Origin: Zygnema circumcarinatum | Taxonomy: Eukaryota; Streptophyta; Zygnematophyceae; Zygnematales; Zygnemataceae | Assembly: GCA_037447605.1 (NCBI GenBank) | Contig: CM074806.1 | Location: 1,305,432-1,369,431 of the forward strand | DNA: 64,000 bases | Direction: 5' to 3' | Shown here: positions 58,751-64,000 of the stretch, piece by piece | Layout: each line of letters opens with the position of its first letter | Position numbering within the stretch: position 1 is the stretch's first letter | Made by a program: the position numbers and the translations under genes | The notes under the pieces: model-generated | What the model was told of the DNA's origin: nothing | The model's database searches: none | Seen by the model: the letters and a program-made list of their open reading frames with translations, nothing else

Positions 58751-61700
58751 ATGGCATTTGTTTCCCGCACCTTCTACCGCGCAGCAACTGCTCTTTTGCC
58801 CCTCGTGAAGCCGGGAAGCAGATGCTGCAAACTGCAGTCAGCCGCATTTTGCCCCGGCAATGTGCCCCTTCTTTCGTCCGACCGCTTTTTCCGTCTCTCT
58901 TTTTCTCGTGGGCGGGTAACTTACCGAAACACTGTGGAAGCCAAGGCTCTGGCTAAGGCTGCCAAGAAGCCACCGGGCAATGCAGTCCTTCCTTCCGGTG
59001 CGGATGACGTACGCGCCAGAAAGGTGGGAGATTGTATGGAGTGTGAATCTGAAAAGCATTTTGGTTGGGTTTGGGTTTAGAAGCTTGACAAAACACTTGT
59101 AGGTCGGGAGGATTCAGACTATGCTTACCCAAGCATCTCAAGCCTTGTAGGTTCGGCTGAGCCATTTTTCTATTTGATTTTTGTAGGAAAGTAGCACAGA
59201 GCTTGCTTGCATTCTGCAATAAAATTTCCTTATGATCCTTTAATTTGAAATTACGAGAGTATCAACGAATTGAAGTGTTTGCGTGCTAGAAAGAAGGTTC
59301 ATATTATTTAAAAAGACCCGAATTCTAGAATTTAAAATTCTCTTTAGACGCTTGAATTTGGCTAGATATTCAAATCACCATACGATGTTGGCATGATCCT
59401 TGTGAAAATACATGCTTTCCAGTAAATATTCATGACAAACCGCAATGTCTATCTTGGAAGGACGGGGAGACGAAATGGAAAGTCCTGCCTGGAATTTTTA
59501 GGCAGTGCTAACAAGAAATTTGGATTTAACTAGGGCAGCTCATAGTCCTGGGCGAGGATATGAAGGTGGTGCTTGCCTGGGCATCAAGCAATTTGAAAAT
59601 TAATTGACTTTTTTTGGCTTACCAATAATGTTCAATTTTGGCCGCTGTTTATGTGACATAGGTTGGTCATGTAGCATTAAAACGGAGCTGGGAACTTCTT
59701 TGGTACAAACAAAGTTTGGGAGCAGCTTTATGAGTGGCAGTTCAGAGGGAAATGGTGATTTGAAAATTCTTTCTGTCATGTAAGCGGAATCAAGTTAACG
59801 TTTATTTTCATGACGAAAGTTGAAGATGTCTTGGCGTGCATGCAGAGGAAAGCTCTGGATGACGTTTTGGCTGAGGTCAAGAGTCAGCATGGAAATGGAA
59901 TTATAATGGTGCTTGGTGAATCAGGAACTTCTGAAGTGTACGTTTCATAATTCCCTTACGTGAATTGTAAATTGTAGCTCACTCGCTCTTTGTTTGTGAC
60001 TAACTATAGCTGGTCAATCATGATGCCCATATAAGCTGGGCTCCATCTGCAGTTGCTACTACAATCAGAGTGATCATGCTTGGTTTGAACTGCTGCAGCA
60101 ATGTTGCTTTCACATCAACTTCTCTCGTTGGAAATGGTCATCTTCTTATTTGGAGCATTGGAAATCACCAGAAATTGCCTGTCTTGGTTAAGCATCGACT
60201 TGTAGAGTTATGCTGAGTATTATCATGACATTGGTGGTATGTTTGTGCATTGTTATCATCGTTGGCCATGCATATACTGTTGTAGCTTGCAGCCCCCATT
60301 GAGCTTGCCTTGAGCCATTCCAGTTATTGTGCTTCTAACATTGTGGTTTGAGTTGTTCTAGCCTGTTATACCTACAGTGAGACTTGCTTGTCGATGCTGT
60401 TGCCTGTGTTCTTGAGCCGTGAGAATTTTGTTGTGCTGATTGCGCAGAGAAATGGTCCCCTCCGGTATCCTGCCACTTGATGATGTACTTGGAGGAGGGC
60501 TTCCAAAGGGCCGCATCCTGGAGGTTAGCTACAATGGTCTGTCCTCTCCGGTCCAAAGTAGACTATCGTGGTACTTTTCCTGGTTTGACTTAAAAAATTA
60601 GAAGTAGGCAATACCCCACATTCAACCAGAGTGCGAATTCAGCGTGTCTGAACTCTTGAACTGCTTTGTACAAGTAGAAGGAAATCTTCTTAGAATAATG
60701 AAGCTGGAAGGAAAAGGCAGCTAGAAATTGGACTTGTGTCGCAAATATGATGTGTTTATCTCATTGTGATTCTTCAAGACGCCATCGGGACATGTGCGAT
60801 TTGCCGGTAAATAGGAAAGTGGCGATGCTTCCTCATCTTATCCTCTTGACTCCTGGTCATGTTGTCTACGGTTGCAGATTTTTGGCCCAGAGAGCAGTGG
60901 AAAGACAACCATCGCCCTGCATGCCATTGCAGAAGCGCAGGTCAGTTACTTTTCAGTTTTTAAGCAGTTTCCACTTCCGTCATTTCTTGCAGGAACTTTA
61001 ATTGTCTTTCGAAGGGCTGGGCATACATACTTTTCTAGATGAATGAAAACCTTGGTCTGTCTTCGTTTGGAATTTATGCTCGGGAAACTAACTACAGTCC
61101 GAAGGCACTTGATGCGATGCTACTTTTGCCCTGAAATTTGAGTCTATTGGCTGTTTTAGTAAGTTTATGATGCCATGCAGTTGCTTTACGGTCTGCTTTC
61201 AGCAATTCTTATACCTATTGTATGTTTTCGGGGTGCAATGCTGGGCTTGTTGCCGTTTACTGGATCACGCAGAAAGCGGGAGAATATGCTCTTCTAGTCG
61301 ACGCAGAGCATGCATTTGACGAGAAGTATGCCAAAGCGTTAGGGGTGAACGTAGACGAGCTTGTGCTCCTACAGCCTGATAGCGGCGAGATGGCTTTGCA
61401 AAGTAAGCCGACGAACCAATAACATCCATTCCTTCGAATTATCCATGAAGCTTTTTCTGCTTCCTCTCATTGGATTGGCTATTATAACTAAAACTGAGTT
61501 TGAGACCATTCCCACCTCCTCCACAATTCTTCCCTTGCAGCACCTGTCTCTGGGCATGCAGCTCTCCGGCTTTACTTATGATTCAGGCATTTGGGATGCA
61601 TCTGGAAATGCAAACCTGACCACCGCTCATCATCTTCACAATGAGCTTTGTTCGAGCCAAGCTTTATCCCTTCCTTCCCCACTGAAGTCCGCTGTTGGGT

Positions 61701-63971
61701 GGCTCCTTTGTGGCAGCGGTGGACATGGTCATCCGCTCCAACGCAGTGAGCCTCATCTGCATCGACTCTGTCTCCGCACTCACCCCAAGATCGGAAATTG
61801 AGGTGCGTGTGTTTCCCTTTCAAACTTCTTCCTCTGTTTTGAGGTACAGGGGCTCAGTGAATCATAATCCGAACCACTTATAAACTCTCCACTCTCCCCA
61901 GATTTTGTTAACCAGCCATCTTCTGCTATTAGTTGTAGCCTGCATCTGCTATTAGGCGCAAAGGACACTATCACCAAAGTCTTCACTGAAAAGATGTTCT
62001 TGTGCAAGAGAGGAGAGCTTTGAAGAGGGAGCATGAGTATGAATCATAAGCGCCCGTAAAAGTGGTCAACATTGAGAGGTTCTCTTCAATCATTTGGCTT
62101 TTGGGAAACCTATCTGGGAACTCGCTAGTTTGAGGTCAGCATGGAACATTGAGAAGTGTCAATGGGTGATGAGCTGTGTCGTAAATCCTAGGCCGGAGCA
62201 ATGATATTTAATTTGTAGCAACTTGAATATCTGTAGGCTTCGGCTGTCTTCGCTTATGTGTCGAGCTTGAGAAAATACCTCAATCTCGAGAAAATCTTGA
62301 ATTCCCTTGCATGCTTGACATGGTTGAAAACTTCAGCTTTTTTGGGACTGCCTAGGTCCAAAAAATGCTTAGATAGACTTTGACAAGAGCCATCAAGAAG
62401 AGCCAAGTATGAAGAGAGCAGTAGAGGAGCAGTACACTGGGAGCATTTGTCTCTCGCCATCTGCCACATTCCAGTGCTGCTTACTAAGAGTACCTATGTT
62501 TAAGGTTGCCTTTGAAGCTACTGGCATCGAACCTCTACTGCAGGATGATATGCCGGCCGTGTTCGCAATGGCATGTCATTCTCAATCCTTCATCCTCAGC
62601 TTTCTCCATTTGCTGTTTGCTCTAACACTCCCCCGCACGTGTGGTCATCGCAGGCGGACATTGGGCAGCAGCAGATGGGGACGCAAGCACGCATGATGAG
62701 TCAGTCCCTTCGGAAGTTGTCGGCAAATGCATCCAAAGCTGGCTGCACTGTCATCTTCTTAAACCAAATTCGATACAAGGCAAAGTGCACACTCCCTCTA
62801 ATCCTGAGCCTTGTTCTCCGCCGCACGCTGCCATGGCAGTCGTATATCTTTGGTTATAATTTGTCTTTGGACAATGGTTAGTATAGAAAAACATGGTGGT
62901 ATGTTCCGGCAAAAACTAGGGAGTAAGCGTTTTTAGTGTAAAATTTGCGAAACAAAAGGTCACCAGAAGCTTGCTGTATTATCTTTAGTTTTTAGTGTAA
63001 TGGCGAAACGCGTTCCTTCCTCTCCCTATTAATGATGCATTCTCTGCTTATCGAGTCCTCTGTGGATGACACCTACTTGTCGTTGTCTCTTGTCCTTTTC
63101 CCCCTCAGCCTTTTTCTTGTCATCTCCCTTGTCCTGTTTCTCTTTTTTAAACCTACTGGGTTATGGCTACCCTCTATTGTCAGCCCTAAGTGAACCTTGA
63201 TCCATGGAATCTCAATCAGCTCCTTATCGCACGGACCAGAAGAAATGCATGGTAGCATTTTATTGCATTCGTCAAAGTGGTGTTTGGCACCTTTGAGGGT
63301 TAGCACTGAAATACGTCAGAAATTTCTCATCATAGGATTCAAGCATGCCGTACGGACGAGGGTCACGGAACCCTAGTTCTACCCTTTGAAAATCCGAACC
63401 GTTTTTGGGTCTAACCAATTTTGTGAGGGCATGTGTGACGAGTCCCTATTTCACTCAAAAATGGTGACCAGCATATGTACACGTAATAACGGCGACGACT
63501 GGTTGAATGCTTATTTTGGCATGCAGGTCGGCGTCTTTTACGGGAGTCCAGAAACCACGAGTGGGGGGAATGCCTTGAAGTTCTATGCCTCCGTGCGCTT
63601 GGATGTTCGTGTTGCGGGCAGACTGAAATCGGTAATTCAGTTTCCGTTACTAGTGGTTCCGTTACTTCTCTGCACATGTGCCTGCCTCGATTGCACTGCT
63701 CCCATTTCCAATTGGTCTGTAACTTGCACAGCTTGAAAAGCACATGCGGAGGGTTATGCAGCGTTTTGGAGCACTGTCTTCCAAATAAATTCGGTTGCAT
63801 GAACAGTTTGCCAGTAAGGTATATCCTGCCGGGATATTTCCGTGTTCAATTTGTCATCCCTTTCGTTAAGGAATTTAATGTGAATTTAAAAAAAAAAAAT
63901 TGGCCTTGGGGAGGGCACAGGCCACTGAAGATATCGGTATTCGGGTGAAAGTCAAAGTGGTAAAGTCAAAG
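58751..63971 (+). CDS. Mitochondrial RecA recombinase (3' end outside window)
   Basis: Plant-type bacterial RecA homologue, closest by memory to Arabidopsis RECA3/RECA2, acting in mitochondrial DNA repair and recombination surveillance. Nine exons in view: 58751-59023, 59846-59937, 60448-60523, 60878-60940, 61273-61402, 61717-61802, 62654-62779, 63527-63631 and 63921-63971; the last has a GTACAC donor, so more follows. At least 334 residues. The first 90 residues are Arg/Ser/Ala-rich with few acids, fitting a mitochondrial presequence. Landmarks: Walker [10 protein letters not shown] (150-158), [26 protein letters not shown], Walker [11 protein letters not shown] (Asp228), [24 protein letters not shown], and [23 protein letters not shown] (loop 2 region). 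Intron 7 appears to use a GC donor (AAG|GCAAAG at 62780). Confidence 0.92.
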
Positions 63972-64000
63972 GTACACAACATCACTGACCTATTGGAAGG

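Noticed and set aside
1-64000. CRISPR array, prokaryotic operon, rRNA or tRNA gene
   Set aside because: No regularly spaced direct repeats with unique spacers, no ribosome-binding-site-led gene strings and no cloverleaf or rRNA cores were seen; the gene structure is plainly eukaryotic nuclear.

Overview
This is a nuclear window from a green-lineage (Viridiplantae) genome, most plausibly a streptophyte alga or early-diverging plant. Almost every gene is split into 5 to 14 short exons with GT-AG introns, and two introns look like GC-AG. The products are plant-type: DOMON/cytochrome b561 proteins, a CBS-CBS-PB1 protein, an At1g67325-type RanBP2 zinc-finger protein, a plant maspardin, an oil-body-associated protein, a plastid-type PEP-mutase/isocitrate-lyase family protein, a YLPM1-type P-loop protein and a mitochondrial RecA. 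I cannot name the species. Exon models were built by hand: reading frame, splice-phase continuity and remembered family sequences had to agree. Nearly all models close in frame from start to stop.

Layout. (1) 1-6780: two tandem DOMON-DOMON-b561 genes on +. The first lacks its 5' end because of the window edge. Downstream of the second lies a copy of the unit's upstream sequence with no recognisable gene behind it. (2) 7697-16755: maspardin (-) and the PEP-mutase family gene (+) in divergent order. (3) 16756-22347: a small unrecognised Cys-motif gene (-) and a bacterial-like gene of unknown function (+), again divergent. (4) 22898-33724: a 14-exon YLPM1-like gene (-) divergent from a triple RanBP2 zinc-finger gene (+). 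(5) 33725-36369: a long convergent gene-free stretch. (6) 36370-40802: an oil-body-associated protein (-) divergent from a WBP2/GRAM-like gene (+). (7) 41842-46564: a type II membrane glycosyltransferase-like gene (+). (8) 47355-52790: the CBS-CBS-PB1 gene (+). (9) 54042-56507: a third DOMON-DOMON-b561 gene (+). (10) 56508-58750: a gene-free stretch with a 160-bp repeat. (11) 58751 to beyond the edge: mitochondrial RecA (+).

Organisation. Four head-to-head pairs share GC-rich intergenic promoters. Many gene-start regions carry two palindromic words: GTAC-core sites (CCGTACGG and relatives) and G-boxes (CCACGTGG). The three DOMON-b561 genes show a patchwork of identity that points to gene conversion. 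Apart from that family, neighbouring genes do not form an obvious pathway.
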